Source of the DNA: Lucifuga dentata
Lineage: Eukaryota; Chordata; Actinopteri; Ophidiiformes; Bythitidae
NCBI GenBank assembly: GCA_014773175.1
Contig: VXCM01000474.1
Coordinates: 67,677-131,676, forward strand
Direction: 5' to 3'
DNA: 64,000 bases
Shown: piece by piece, positions 36,540 through 47,395 of the stretch
Numbering within the stretch: the stretch's first letter is position 1
How the letters are laid out: every line of letters begins with the position of its first letter
The notes under the pieces: generated by a model
What the model was told of the DNA's origin: nothing
Database searches by the model: none
What the model saw: only the letters and a program-made list of their open reading frames with translations
Position numbers and translations under genes: made by a program

Positions 36540-36606
36540 TTTATGTGTATTGATGGACCCCAGGAAGACTAGCAACTGCATTTGCAGAAGCTAATGGGAA
36601 TCCAAT
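36540..36606 (+). repeat. 3' tail of a LINE/SINE-type repeat
   Basis: The stretch TGGACCCCAGGAAGACTAGC, then GCAGAAGCTAATGGGAATCC, matches a 3' end that is frequent in fish genomes, recognised from memory. No coding part is attached. Confidence 0.45.
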
Positions 36607-37829
36607 GAACAATATATCCTTCACCAGAAGGATTTCAAAGCAGTTATTTAATTCATGGCTTCAAGGTAGGAAATGTATTGTTAGTCTTGACTCCCCTGCA
36701 CTTGGGAAGGATCACACCTCAATGTTTGTCACTGTCTACTGTCTACTTAGATAGATCATAATGCATTTTGCCTGAGGTAACCAATATTTACTATGCCAGC
36801 TCAAGGCAATGAATATACAAAACTGTAAAACCTGTTAATTAAAACAACAATCTGTCAGTTATTTCTCGTGGTGTTTTCTGCTATAGCTGTTGTTGCTGCT
36901 GTGATTTCTCTGTGTTGTGGTTAAACTGCGACTTTCTCCATTTCAGAGCTTTTAACACCCATAACACCCATCAATATCAATCCCTACTTTTCATCCAACA
37001 CTTTGCTTGCTAGATACGTTAAGGTTTTTGGCAACCTGATCCCCTGACCTTTCCTCTAGTGCCACCATTAGGCCAACATTTCTCAAACATTTTAGTTCAT
37101 GAGAAGGAAATTAAAATCTGATGGCTGGATTTAGTGTCTGCTGTGGATCACAGTCCCAGAGGATGAATACTAAATGGTTTTGTTTTTTGTAATTTTTCTC
37201 TAAATCTGCATTTGTTGCACTGTACAAATTTAAAAAGTAGCCTGAGTCTCACTGGGCGTATTTTTTTTACTGTTGTTTTCAAATGTGTTCTTACTATAAA
37301 TGAAAATCTAGTGATTTGTATGACACACTAAGAGGTGTGACCTGTTAGGTGCCATTAGATGTTTGATTTCTGCTGCTTAGGTCAGCTGGGTTTTGCTTTA
37401 GCAATATGTGTGCAAAGTCAATATATGGCTATCATCTGATGGGCAGCTCAGCAGCAAAACCCCCCTGAGCAACACTATTGAACCACTCAAGTGTGCTGGT
37501 ACTTTATGTAAGGGTGGACTACATACCTTTAGATCATCTTTACATAACTGGTTTAGCAGGAAATCCTGGAATCAAAAGCACAAGTTCAAAGAGGAACACA
37601 GCGAGTGTTTGGCTTATAAAAGAAGAGCACACAGTAACAATCAGATAAACGTCTTCAAGATACTTTAACTTTTGTGGGAACTACGGCATGTGATTCCAAG
37701 ATCGTCACAACATTTGTGAAAATGAATAAAGATCATGGTCACATGGTAGAGAAACCACCCCACCACATACTGACAGCTATATATACTGCACAACAAATCC
37801 ATATAATTAATGGGCTTTGGTCATCCTGC

Positions 37830-37990
37830 TGGTTCAGCCAGCCAGAGCACATGCAGCGTAACTGCCCTGTCCTGGTTTGAATCCAGCCTGGGTAGCATGT
37901 TAGCCCATCTTCTATCCCCAGACCTGCTTGTCTCTTTTCACTGTAATTGCTCTTATTAATTAAAGCATAAATGACAATAAATGAAAAAAA
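37830..37990 (+). repeat. tRNA-derived SINE-like sequence
   Basis: GGTTTGAATCCAGCC resembles the pol III B box (GGTTCGAATCC). It is followed by CTGGGTAGCATGTTAGCC and a pyrimidine-rich tail ending in A-rich sequence, as in fish tRNA SINEs. The A box was not found with confidence. Confidence 0.5.
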
Positions 37991-38650
37991 AGAAAAAAAA
38001 ATTAGTTTCAGTGACTGAATTTAGAAATATTATAGGAACAGAAATAGAAAAATACAGTGAAAATGGTTAATAAATGCAGCTCCATTTGGTTCTTGCAGCA
38101 CTTCAAAGCTAATTTAGAAGTAACTATTACACCATCATATTGTATTTGTAATGCAGGTTGTCAAACATGATATACAATTTAAAGTAACAAGGCCATATCT
38201 CTAATGCAGTAAGAGCACCACAGTGTGTGCTTTATAAAGCATTATATGAAAAAAAAAAAAAGCATCATTTTGTTAAACCATAAAATCAATAACCATCTTA
38301 TTGATATAATAGCAACAACATGCTTAAAGTCGTAACTAATAAGAAAAAATGATCTGGAAAAAAAAGCCAGTAAAAAGTATTATTATCTTTTAAATTTTTT
38401 GAATAAACTGACAGAAATCACATATCTTTACATTTCCATCTAATAAATAAATAGCAATTGGAGAATCATATGAAATGTTTATTTCCCCATATCAAATACA
38501 CACATGCTTAACCGTTTTATTTGTTGATGAAAAAATAAACAATACCACCAAGGGCAAAAAATGCATTAAAAAAAAAAAGAGGTGAAAAACTCAAGTGATT
38601 ACTGCTGTGCAGTGAGTATTTCTGAGAGCATGCATGCATGCATGCAGAGC

Positions 38651-38678
38651 ATGGAATAATGCTGCAGCATTATTCCAT
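38651..38678. repeat. perfect 28-base palindrome
   Basis: The 14-base half ATGGAATAATGCTG is followed directly by its reverse complement. Several GCATGCATGCATGCATG repeats lie just before it. No gene is near; the function is unknown. Confidence 0.8.
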
Positions 38679-40087
38679 TCATCAAAATCACTATTATGAT
38701 ACATCAGGATATATATATAACAGATTATTTTATTTGCTATTATACATCAGAGCACATGTTCAAGTATTTGCTGGATTTGGTAGCTGAAATGCTCGATGTA
38801 ACCCAAGCCTCTTGCGTACAGCGTAGCAAAATGCTTGCTAACACCTTTCCCAAAGGTTGCACATAACACATCATTTCTAAATTGCATGAACTTATGATAC
38901 ATGTCAGCAACTTACAGTACATGTTAAATCCTGTTATGAAGTGTCCCACATACACACAAAGTGAGAATTAGCTCTAGTGATTCATAAATGCATGACAGAT
39001 TTAATGAACATGCTTAAAGTGCAAATAAGGATAACCATTTTTTTTTAGCATGTGACATGCAAATGTTTCACCTTCTAAGCTAATCTTTATTAAAAAAGAA
39101 AAAAAAAGTTTATACTTAGGTCCCTCCAATAAATAATAAACATTCTCAGAAAATAATCTGCTCCTTTAAATGTAGCAGGGAGTATGTATGGAACATTGTT
39201 ATAGCTTGAGGTTGATGCCTTTAGAAATGGATCCATTAAGCCAAACTCAGGTCCTGAACCGCCTTGAAAGCTTAATCTTTGATTAGTCCTTTACTTCTGT
39301 AACATGCTGATGTCATCACCTACACACCCGTTTAGTCAAAATATGAGGCTAGCAAATGAGTGTTTGGCCAGCATCCATGTTAAGCAGTGAGAGGGTGTTG
39401 CCAGATCAGGCCTGATGCCACTGATGAATCAGAACAGAAAGCCTTTTCAGGAAGGGGCCTTAAAGACACAGAACTTCAAATGATCTGTTTTCACTCAGTG
39501 TGCACAGCAATGCTGCAGCAAGGGAGACTAGACGTGTTTTTTGCCTATTAAAACATTGGAAAGGTTTGAAAATAGACCCATGAATGAAAATAAAAACATA
39601 GAAATATGTATATTATTCACCCTTTAAATAAATATGATGTAACAGCCAAATGATCTCTGTAATGAATTGTTCTTTGTGGATATTTTAATCTTGGTTATTT
39701 TGACCCAACTTGCATAAAATCTTGGATTCAGCTGTCAGTCTCTAAAATGTTTTGGTTGCAGCAAATACTCTTTTCTTCAATTTCACTTTAAAATGTTAAT
39801 GATCCTGCAGTTTTGTTTTTAACGAAAACAAGGGTAACATAATTGTGAGGTGTATATTATTTGATTATATAACAGTTGTATATACAGTTGCAGATTACTA
39901 TAACCAGATGTATTTGGCTGCATTGCTTGGATAAGCAGTGTCAGCAGCTAAAACGCAATACCACTCCATTCTTGGATGACAACCAAACTCATTTTCTCTT
40001 TTGAGAAAACAATAACACATCCAGAGAGAGATAAACAACATTTAACTTCCTGGTTTTCAAGACAGGAAGCTTTGTACAGACTCCAAT

Positions 40088-40471
40088 TCAGTCATGCAGT
40101 CCAGGCTCTGTAAACTGAGGAAGTTCTCTCCGTCCACTCTGTGTGCTTTGATTTTCCTCATTATCTCCATCATCCATCTTTGATTTGGGCCTGACGATGG
40201 CACGGGGGTACACACACGCTACACAGTCCACAGAGTCTGGCCACATGAGGGCCTGCATTTCCTTCTTCTCATCTTCCTCCTGTTCTTCTTTGTGTTCTGT
40301 TAATTGGTGTTTAACCTCTTCTTCTAGGTCATCTTCCCGCTCTTCCTCTTTGCTTTTAGCATTCTCCTCCTCCATCGTCAATATGGGAGACACATTTACA
40401 GCCATGTGGACAGACTCAGACAATAGATTGTGGTCGCAGCCATTCAGCGAGCCGTGCTCTGGGGTGGAAAC
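40088..40471 (-). CDS. opn4x: opn4x last coding exon, acidic tail and stop
   Basis: After TATCAG the frame opens VSTPEHGSLNGCDHNLLSES and continues through a glutamate/lysine-rich block (EEREDDLEEEV, EEQEEDEKKE) to EPGLHD and TGA at 40088-40090. The total is 127 residues. The acidic block is probably disordered or coiled. No polyadenylation signal was seen close to the stop; the first AATAAA on the minus strand lies near 39.09 kb. Confidence 0.8.
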   Translation of the reverse strand, partial: VSTPEHGSLNGCDHNLLSESVHMAVNVSPILTMEEENAKSKEEEREDDLEEEVKHQLTEHKEEQEEDEKKEMQALMWPDSVDCVACVYPRAIVRPKSKMDDGDNEENQSTQSGRRELPQFTEPGLHD

Positions 40472-43400
40472 CTGATAGAACAGAGGTGAAATTAAATATA
40501 CATAGGTGAAGTTTTGAACCTTAAATCTTTGAATTTGACATGATCTCAGCTAGAAATAATAATATAATGACAAGCACCTACCTTACCTGTTCCTGGTTTT
40601 GGCTGCCCTTTTTCCTGGTCTGTATAACCAGTGATTTGTGCTCTTTTTTCCTCAGCGGTCTGAGGGAGCAGCTGGACCCCAGACAATGGCTCTGCTGGTC
40701 TATCGGGTCCAGCTCCACATCACTCCAAACCTTCTGTTTGGGACGTATGTACATTAAGACACGATTACTGAGGAAAGCAGAGTTTCTTTCCTTGTATTTG
40801 TAGCATGACAGATTTTAATTATTACAGTTGTTTTTTTACAGTTGTTTGTTTTTTTTTTGTTCTTTGTTTTAAAGTATAGCCACATCCAACAAGTTGGTGA
40901 AGATGAATGATGTTCAGTTAACATTTCTACACTGACATCACCAAGTTAATTATAACGCTGCTTGTACCACCAAGTTTCCTTTGGACATCATATGAATAAT
41001 ATAATGACAATGAAATTTTTGGAATAACTCTTTTTAACTATGATTCCCAATGTCATGCACACTCAATAAGCTGTTGTCTAAAAACACATTCTGTCACAAA
41101 CTAAGTTGTGTCATAAAATCTGTTCAATCCCAGTATAAACCATAGTTGTCTGCCTTCTGCTCTTGCCTATATGTACTTTGTTTTAAATGACATTGGATGT
41201 TACTATTCCATGTCTAGACGGTTACATCAAAATCGTTACACTTTAAACTCACTGTGTCTGCCGTCGGTATGAAGGAAACTCTGTGAAACTTGGCTTTGTA
41301 GCCCGATGATTGTCTACTGAGCATTGTGTCCTTGAAGGAGGATTCACTGTTTGACACTGATATGCAGACTTTTCTGGGGGCCTGGGCCAGGAAGTGTAGA
41401 CACGGGACCTTCTCTGCTAGGGTGTCCCTGTGGAAACAAAAAAACAAAAAACAGGATCTCTGATAATAACCTCTGGATCTCTTTCAAGCTTAAATTATTG
41501 ATTAGCTGAACGATCATACCCACCTGTATTTGGAATGAACGATGGCATAGATGAAAGGGTTGTAGATGGTTGATGCTTTGGCTATAACAGCAGGGAAGGC
41601 TTTGGAATAAGGATTTAGGATGCTTCCATATCTGAAAGGTTTGGAGGGTTTGCATAGAGCAAAACTGTGCATCAAGAAAAACTGTGCCATAGATATTGAC
41701 ATTCCACACACACAAATGCACACACATACTCCTGAGCCCACCCATCATTGTGCTCTCTCCCACTCTCCATCATGCCTGTGTGATCCATCATGTATGTACA
41801 AGTTTCCACCCTTGTCAGTGCAGTATTTGTTTAGTATAAATTATATAGCTGCTAATACCACAAGAGATGCTGTGGTCAAGTCTCTATTTGCATTATCGTG
41901 CAGGTGCAAGGCTGAAACCAAGGTGACAACTATACTGCTCTAGACATTTTTCCAAGGTCTAACAGACTGTATGTGCAATTAATGCATCATTCAGCCTATA
42001 AAAAGAATCACTGGATCATAAAGAATCTTGTCAGGCTATATATTTACCCAGCCCAGGCGATGAGGGTGACACATGTATAGGGTGACCAGGAAAGCACAAA
42101 CACTATGATCACCACAAAGGCAATCTTGGCCAGCTTCCACTCGGTGTTGATGGACTGCTGCTGGATCAGGACCGACTTCCTCATCTGAAAGCCCAACTTC
42201 TCCACATCTCTGGACAGAGAAAAAGATTAAGAGACATTTGCAAACAGATTTAAAGCCTAGTCAGACTAAGCCTAATTAACTGAAGAGCCTCAATACATTT
42301 AAAGTTGGTTACATATGTGCATAGGCTTATTTTAACACTTTACTTTTGTAACAGATGCTGAAGTGTGGACACAAATGCAGAAACGGTGAGACAGATGTAG
42401 ATAGGAGACAACTGACAATTGATAAAACTGGGCAAAAAGTAGCTGGCCAGCCAATTAATGCTGCTTAAAGGCACTTGGAACATAGGGAGACACAAATTGG
42501 GTCTCAATTGAGGGGCAACCTCATTTGAGGTAGTCCACATGCTATGCTCTTCCCTTGTGACCATTTGAAAAGTTAATATTATGACAATAACAACCTCGAC
42601 CCTTCCCACACCCAGAAAGATTAAATTTGGTATTGGTATTTGCAGAATGTGGTGATATGGCAATCTGAAAATGGAGAATTGCCCAAATTCCTTGTTAATC
42701 ATAAAGTCAAAAATAAACATTTTTTACCACAACAGCTGAAAAAGTGATTAAAAAAATAATAAAGGTAAAATTCAGGCAAGTCCTGTGATATCAGAGTTTA
42801 CAGATTTCTGATGTTTCACTTATCACATGATGAAATTTGGCAAACATTAGATCAACTTAACGGTAAATACACAGTATCAATAAAATTTAAATTCCTGCAT
42901 CATAATGGCAAAACAACAGTGGAGTTTATGTCTGGTTTCCATTATTTAAACTTGCAATGGCTTTTCTCATTTGTCCACTTTTTACCAGAAACTGATGATC
43001 ACCTGAATGCAACACCTCATAAATACATATATAGATACATGAGAGTTGCAAGATATTTACCAACTTTATTCATGCATGAGGACCACCCAAACAACATTAA
43101 AGCCATTCTGGGAGCCACAAAAGATACATTCGTTGGCTTAAGGTAAAAATGGCAATTGAACAGCCCTATTGACCAGGTATAAAGTTTTAAGTCAGGTGAC
43201 TCCCGAGATGGGTTACAACTACAGGGATATATTATATGTATGTACCTGTATACTGGAGGGTTAATGGGAGTAAATGGGTCACAGGAAATCAGACACAAGG
43301 GATATGACAATGAGAAACTGACGATTAATTTACCTGCTTGCATGGCGGATGGCCAGGAACATGCACAAATAACAGTAGGATATAATTCCCAAAGGGATAA

Positions 43401-46400
43401 AGAATACAAAACAGCACAACATCAAAGTGTAACTTTTATTGGCTGGAGTAGATGTCACATAATCCCACGTACATGATGTCATCAGGCCCTCTGGTATATA
43501 TGAGCCTTGGAAAAATGAGAAAGACAAATTAGTTATAGATAAAAAGGCATAAAAGTCGTGAGAAAATGAGAGAATAAGTCACTTACTCCACCCCAAAAGT
43601 GGTGCAAGACTCCAGATTAGAGAGTAGACCCAGACCAGGGTGATAACACAGAAAGTGCGTTTTTTGGAGGTCCATTGTATGGCCTGCAGAGGCTTTGTGA
43701 TGACGATGTAGCGGTCTACAGAGATAGCCAGAAGATTTATCATGGAAGTGATTCCAAATAAAGCTCCACAGAAAGCGTACATCTTGCAGCCTACAGAAGC
43801 AAAGAAAGAAAAATTAAACTTACAAGAATCTAACATAATTTGTTTTTTGTTATACAGTGCAGACAGTATAAGATGAGTTTAAGCAGAATACCTATTTCTC
43901 CAAAAATCCACCCCTTGTAAAGTGAGTTGACAAAGAATATAGGCGACTGTGTTATTGCCATGAGAAAGTCACTGACTGCCAGGTTCACGATGAAGTAGTT
44001 GGGAAGAGTCCGGAGCTTCTTGTTGCTGAAACACAGGATAATTACAGAATATTGACTAAGTAAAATTCAGGTATGAACTTACAGTAGTATGAACATTTAA
44101 TAGTATTAACATCCACACAACAGTTTCTTTTTTTTTTATTTTTAACTCCTTGAACTGCTGCCATTGATTCCCTTATATGGTTGCCACTGGTGTTAACCAG
44201 CTGCATAATTTGTGACACAAAATGGGAGATACTGCAAATATCTTTCTCAGCCAGTAACATCTATTAACTTTAAAACTGATAGTCTGCGTTTTTAAGTAGA
44301 TTAGACTCATCAAAGCAACAAAACAACTCAAAAGCTTAAGTTTCAGGCCATGAGATTTATAATGAAAGATTATTTATTAAATTTGATTTTCAGTGATTGA
44401 GCAGAGGTGCCAAACAAAGAGGGCGCCTCATCCATCTAATACTCCACAAATCTGCATCCTTTTCAACTAAATTAGTTGTATACCATGACATGTAGGGACT
44501 GGAAATCAATATGCACATCCAAACTCTAATTTTGAATAATACTCATTTTTTGTATTTTAGATCAAAGATTCACAACAAAATGTAGTGAACCTGCCATCTG
44601 TGTGCAGAAGAATCTCAAGTCTCCTGTAATACACATTCAATTACCAGTCTGTATACATTAAATGCATCACTGTCCTATACATTACAAATAAGGAACAATG
44701 ATTGTGAAAAAGGACAGTGGCATCAGTTTTTTTTTCCTGTATTTATAGATGTATATAACAAGAGGTCGATCCAGTATGGAGACGTATTGGAAAGGCACTG
44801 ACATGAGGTAGGACAGGGATCTCAACGCTTCAAAGAGATCAGATCATTAATCTCCCAGAAGTATGAAAATCTCTCAGAACTCCACCGTGACTTCTAACAT
44901 CTCCAATAACATGACATAACATAACGTTAATATACTGTGTATGTAAGCAAAGACTGGTCACAGCAACATTCCATATTGGAACAGATAACGTGTGGAATGA
45001 GAAAAATTCCCATTTAAGCAAAACAATGCAATTATTACATAATTAATGTAATTTGGTCCTTTTTTGTGTGTGTATTTGTGTGTTAGTTAGCAGGGTATCC
45101 CCCCCCCAAAAAACAAACAAACAAAAACAAAACATTATTTGGAGGTGGAGCATGACCCACCCACCAAAGATCCAATGTCTGTCTGTGCCAATATGCTAAG
45201 TGAGAACTGTGCTTTTTTTTAATTATTAGCTTAGCGAATCTCAACATGCATGTTAGAGTAAGCAACAATCTTTTCCCTTCATTGATTTTTTTCTTATTCA
45301 TTTATCATTTGTTGAAATATCTTGCTTAGATTCACAACTCTTTCTAAATGCAGGCTTTGGAAAATTATTCAATTCATAGCCGACTTTGATGTCTTTCAGG
45401 CATAGGTGTCATTTACACTGCGGACGCTGGGGACATGTCCCTGCCACTTTTTGAAATGGCCAATTTTGTCCCCATCACTTTTTAAAAGCATAATTTGTTA
45501 AAAATGTTCTGAAAAACAGCTTGCACCAAGAAATGTTAACTAACAAATTAGAATGTTTTGAGAAAGGTTTATTTGCACAATAAGAATACATACAATGCAA
45601 TGTAAATAGAGAAGAAACAAATGTGCTTTCTGTTTCTGTTTTGTCATATTTTTAGGGCAGTGATAGTGGATGTGATGCTTATGGATGACTGTTACATGTG
45701 CGGTCAACATTGTTGTATGTTTTATGCTGAGTATTTTCATATTGTTGACTCTGTAGTAGCCTAGGGCTATGCCCTTTTGATACGCCATTATGCAATTTTT
45801 TTTTCCTGCCGTAAATTATCTACTTTAACCTCATACCAATCCCCCCATTACATTGCCTAAACTCGCTTATGTTGAAGGCCATTAAAAAAATGTTTTTTCA
45901 TCTGAGCCCTTATGTCCCCACCACTTTTCAACACAAAATGATGCCGTTGCTTTCAGAAGTAACGTGCATTATTCTATCCTGTGTCTGAGCATTTTAACCC
46001 TTACATACGACACATCATACTTGTTATTTACACATTTAAAATGACACAGATTTGCAATAAGCATGTTCAACTCAGAACAAATATAATGTATGCTTTTTTT
46101 TTTTTTTTTTTTTTGATATCTAGATCTAACGTTCTTATAGCATAAAAGTGCCAATAACTTCCATGAGCACATCATCTCTATTTATCACTGGCTGCCTTTG
46201 AACACTGACCACCTTGTTTTGTCCAATGACTGTAAAAAGAGCAAAAGGGTCAACACAGCACAGACAGAGTTTAGACTTAAGTGTATTTGTGTGTTTACAT
46301 GCATGTGAGTGAGTGTGTATAAAAGAAGAGTGATTGGAGGAGAGATTGAGTGCTGAAGCGTTTGTGATAGATGTGAGTCTTTGTGCGTCAGACTTAATGC

Positions 46401-47393
46401 AGAAAGCATGTCAGGCCCCAGGATTGAATCTAACACTTGGTTCTTCAGTGACTAAAGTAAAATACTATTGAGCCAAAGAGTAGTAATACTCTGTACATCC
46501 CCAATAAAAATACATACCAGAAAATTACATTAATGAGAGAATTGACTTTACTTGTAACATTCAAAAGGAAGAGGTTTATTAAATTTGATGTCATAGCTTT
46601 CAGTCGAAACTGCAGATGTAAATAGGAGTTTTTCCATAATAAAATCATTGTTATATTCAAGAAATTGTGGTTTACATTTTTTTTTTATGCCTAGTTGATC
46701 CTCTTTGTGTTTTTTTAGAGTGTAGTATAAATGTTTTGATGAAGTTTCTCAGTCATCCAGGTGGGTAGGTATATTGTATGGAAAACTGAGTCAGGTCAAC
46801 TGGATTCAAGTTTTTAATTCTGAAATGTTTCACCATTTATCCAAATGGCTTCGTCAGTCAGAAAAAAAAGTGTAGTATAAAATTAAAATTTAGGTCAATT
46901 TGAAAGATTTATTTGTTGATTTAATAAACACTGTACATTCCTAATGCCTTGAATATTTTGCTAAAATGCCCTCCTGCTGCATGATTTATTCTAACAACAA
47001 AACAGCTGTCAACAGAGCAAGTGTGTATTTGCTCTGTCATAATAAGACAGACGTATATTATCTGTACCATCATATAAAAACCAAGCAGCTCTCCTTTTTA
47101 CTTTATAACATCCAGTATGAAATCCAAAATGTGTGTTTAAAGGCTTGTAAAACCAACGTTTAAATTCTAAGGGGCCAGGCAGAGATAGAAATGTAAACTG
47201 TGTAAATGTCATAATTCATGACAAAAGACAAGCAAACATGATCTTCAAAGGTGGCCTACCTGAAAAAGGCGTACATGACCAGTGAATTCCCAGTAACGCC
47301 CATTGTTCCGATCACCAAGACGAAGAAGGCAACAATGTAGTGAACATGGTCCGGGACATCCACATGCCGATAGAATCCATGTTCCATGTCCAT
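40088..47393 (-). CDS. opn4x: opn4x, X-type melanopsin (opsin 4), complete
   Basis: Nine coding exons splice into 539 codons plus stop. The product is a rhodopsin-family receptor that binds retinal and, like other melanopsins, should signal through Gq in light-sensing cells. Visible hallmarks are GN in helix 1 (35-36), NLAVSD in helix 2 with D64, Cys91 and Cys169 for the disulphide, Tyr94 in place of the vertebrate rhodopsin Glu113 counterion, DRY at 115-117, Glu163 at the 181-equivalent counterion site, retinal lysine K287 in AKAST, and NPFIY at 293-297. The tail from about 306 is long and becomes strongly acidic (EEEREDDLEEE). The X-type call rests on pdlim5 next door: Opn4x lies near PDLIM5 in other vertebrates, while Opn4m lies near LDB3. 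The a or b paralogue is not resolved. Confidence 0.93.
40587..40733 (-). CDS. opn4x: opn4x exon: middle C-terminal tail
   Basis: This exon of 49 codons lies between CAAACAG and a GTAAGG donor, phase 0 on both sides. It begins KVWSDVELDPIDQQSHCLGS and ends KKGSQNQEQ. It is not strongly conserved outside melanopsins. The assignment rests on exact phase and on position between two tail exons. The acceptor's pyrimidine tract is weak. Confidence 0.75.
41253..41427 (-). CDS. opn4x: opn4x exon: proximal C-terminal tail
   Basis: The acceptor is TTCCACAG and the donor is ACA followed by GTGAGT. The exon reads DTLAEKVPCLHFLAQAPRKV, then a serine-rich stretch ending FIPTADT. The many serines and threonines are candidate sites for the phosphorylation that shuts melanopsin off. 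If the donor is skipped the frame stays open for 12 more codons to a TAG at 41214 (see findings). Confidence 0.85.
41524..41631 (-). CDS. opn4x: opn4x exon: helix 7 with retinal lysine
   Basis: The acceptor is CTTTCAG and the donor is TACAG followed by GTGGGT. The sequence YGSILNPYSKAFPAVIAKAS contains K287, the Schiff-base lysine, followed by NPFIY (293-297) and the helix-8 start HSKYR. Presence of the lysine shows the receptor can bind retinal. Confidence 0.95.
42048..42209 (-). CDS. opn4x: opn4x exon: intracellular loop 3 and helix 6
   Basis: The acceptor is TGTCCAG and the donor is GCTGG followed by GTAAAT. The product includes DVEKLGFQMRKS, TEWKLAKIAFVVIIVFVL and SWSPYTCVTLIAWAG. The basic cytoplasmic loop and the SWSPY helix-6 motif are typical of Gq-coupled melanopsins. 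Phases 2 in and 2 out fit both neighbours. It is another exon that an open-reading-frame scan misses. Confidence 0.92.
42210..43333. other. opn4x intron, nothing recognised
   Basis: Frames here on both strands overlap one another and carry no motif. Flanking splice sites are in phase, so no extra exon is required. Confidence 0.6.
43334..43505 (-). CDS. opn4x: opn4x exon: extracellular loop 2 and helix 5
   Basis: The acceptor is TTCCAAG and the donor is GCAG followed by GTAAAT. YIPEGLMTSCTWDY carries counterion-site Glu163 and Cys169. Helix 5 is LMLCCFVFFIPLGIISYCYL, and the exon ends AIRHAS with a split arginine. It closely follows melanopsin exon organisation. Confidence 0.95.
43587..43790 (-). 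CDS. opn4x: opn4x exon: helices 3-4
   Basis: The acceptor is CTGTAG and the donor is GGA followed by GTAAGT. The exon reads GCKMYAFCGALFGITSM through DRYIVITKPL to SLAPLLGW. It carries Cys91, Tyr94 and the DRY motif, and the melanopsin signature YAFCGALFGI is intact. Confidence 0.96.
43892..44025 (-). CDS. opn4x: opn4x exon: helix 2 to start of helix 3
   Basis: The acceptor is GTTTCAG and the donor is ATAG followed by GTATTC. The exon gives NKKLRTLPNYFIVNLAVSDF, then MAITQSPIFFVNSLYKGWIFGEI. It carries the conserved helix-2 aspartate (D64). The phases (2 in, 1 out) match the neighbours. It has no ATG-started reading frame of useful length, so an open-reading-frame scan misses it. Confidence 0.92.
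45395..45965. repeat. possible DNA-transposon remnant with GGGGACATGTCCC ends
   Basis: The left text GGTGTCATTTACACTGCGGA with GGGGACATGTCCCTGCCACT recurs inverted at the right as TTATGTCCCCACCACTTTTC and ATGATGCC. The arms are imperfect. No frame is open through it. Boundaries are approximate. Confidence 0.4.
46738..46858 (-). repeat. interspersed fish repeat (AAGCCATTTGGAT / GATGACTGAGAAACTTCATC)
   Basis: Read on the minus strand it has GACGAAGCCATTTGGATAAA, GGTGAAACATTTCAG, CTTGAATCCAGTTGACCTG and CTGGATGACTGAGAAACTTC. This order is met often in teleost genomes, recognised from memory. Confidence 0.45.
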
Positions 47394-47395
47394 CT
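47260..47395 (-). CDS. opn4x: opn4x first coding exon (N-terminus and helix 1)
   Basis: The exon encodes MDMEHGFYRHVDVPDHVHY, then a hydrophobic helix with VTGNSLVMYAFF, and ends AG before GTAGGC. The ATG at 47393 has G at -3 and G at +4. Reading upstream without splicing meets an in-frame TGA at 47427-47429. A TTATTGCAG just upstream could instead be an acceptor, in which case a further 5' exon might exist. Only about ten residues precede VDVPDH, much shorter than the mammalian melanopsin N-terminus. Confidence 0.85.

Larger units (their letters stand above)
34962..40087. other. intergenic space between opn4x 3' end and pdlim5 5' end
   Basis: Apart from the hAT-type MITE, the LINE/SINE tail, the tRNA-SINE-like copy and the palindrome listed separately, nothing was recognised. 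The opn4x 3' UTR must lie in the right part; minus-strand AATAAA occurs near 39.09 kb and ATTAAA near 39.68 kb. Confidence 0.5.
44026..47259. other. opn4x longest intron
   Basis: The 3.2 kb intron separates helix 1 from helix 2. It contains the repeats at 45.4-45.97 and 46.74-46.86 kb and a T-run near 46.1 kb. No further exon was found. Confidence 0.6.

Noticed and set aside
42340..42720. 126-codon minus-strand frame inside an opn4x intron
   Set aside because: The flanking opsin exons join exactly in phase without it, and its translation does not resemble a receptor segment.
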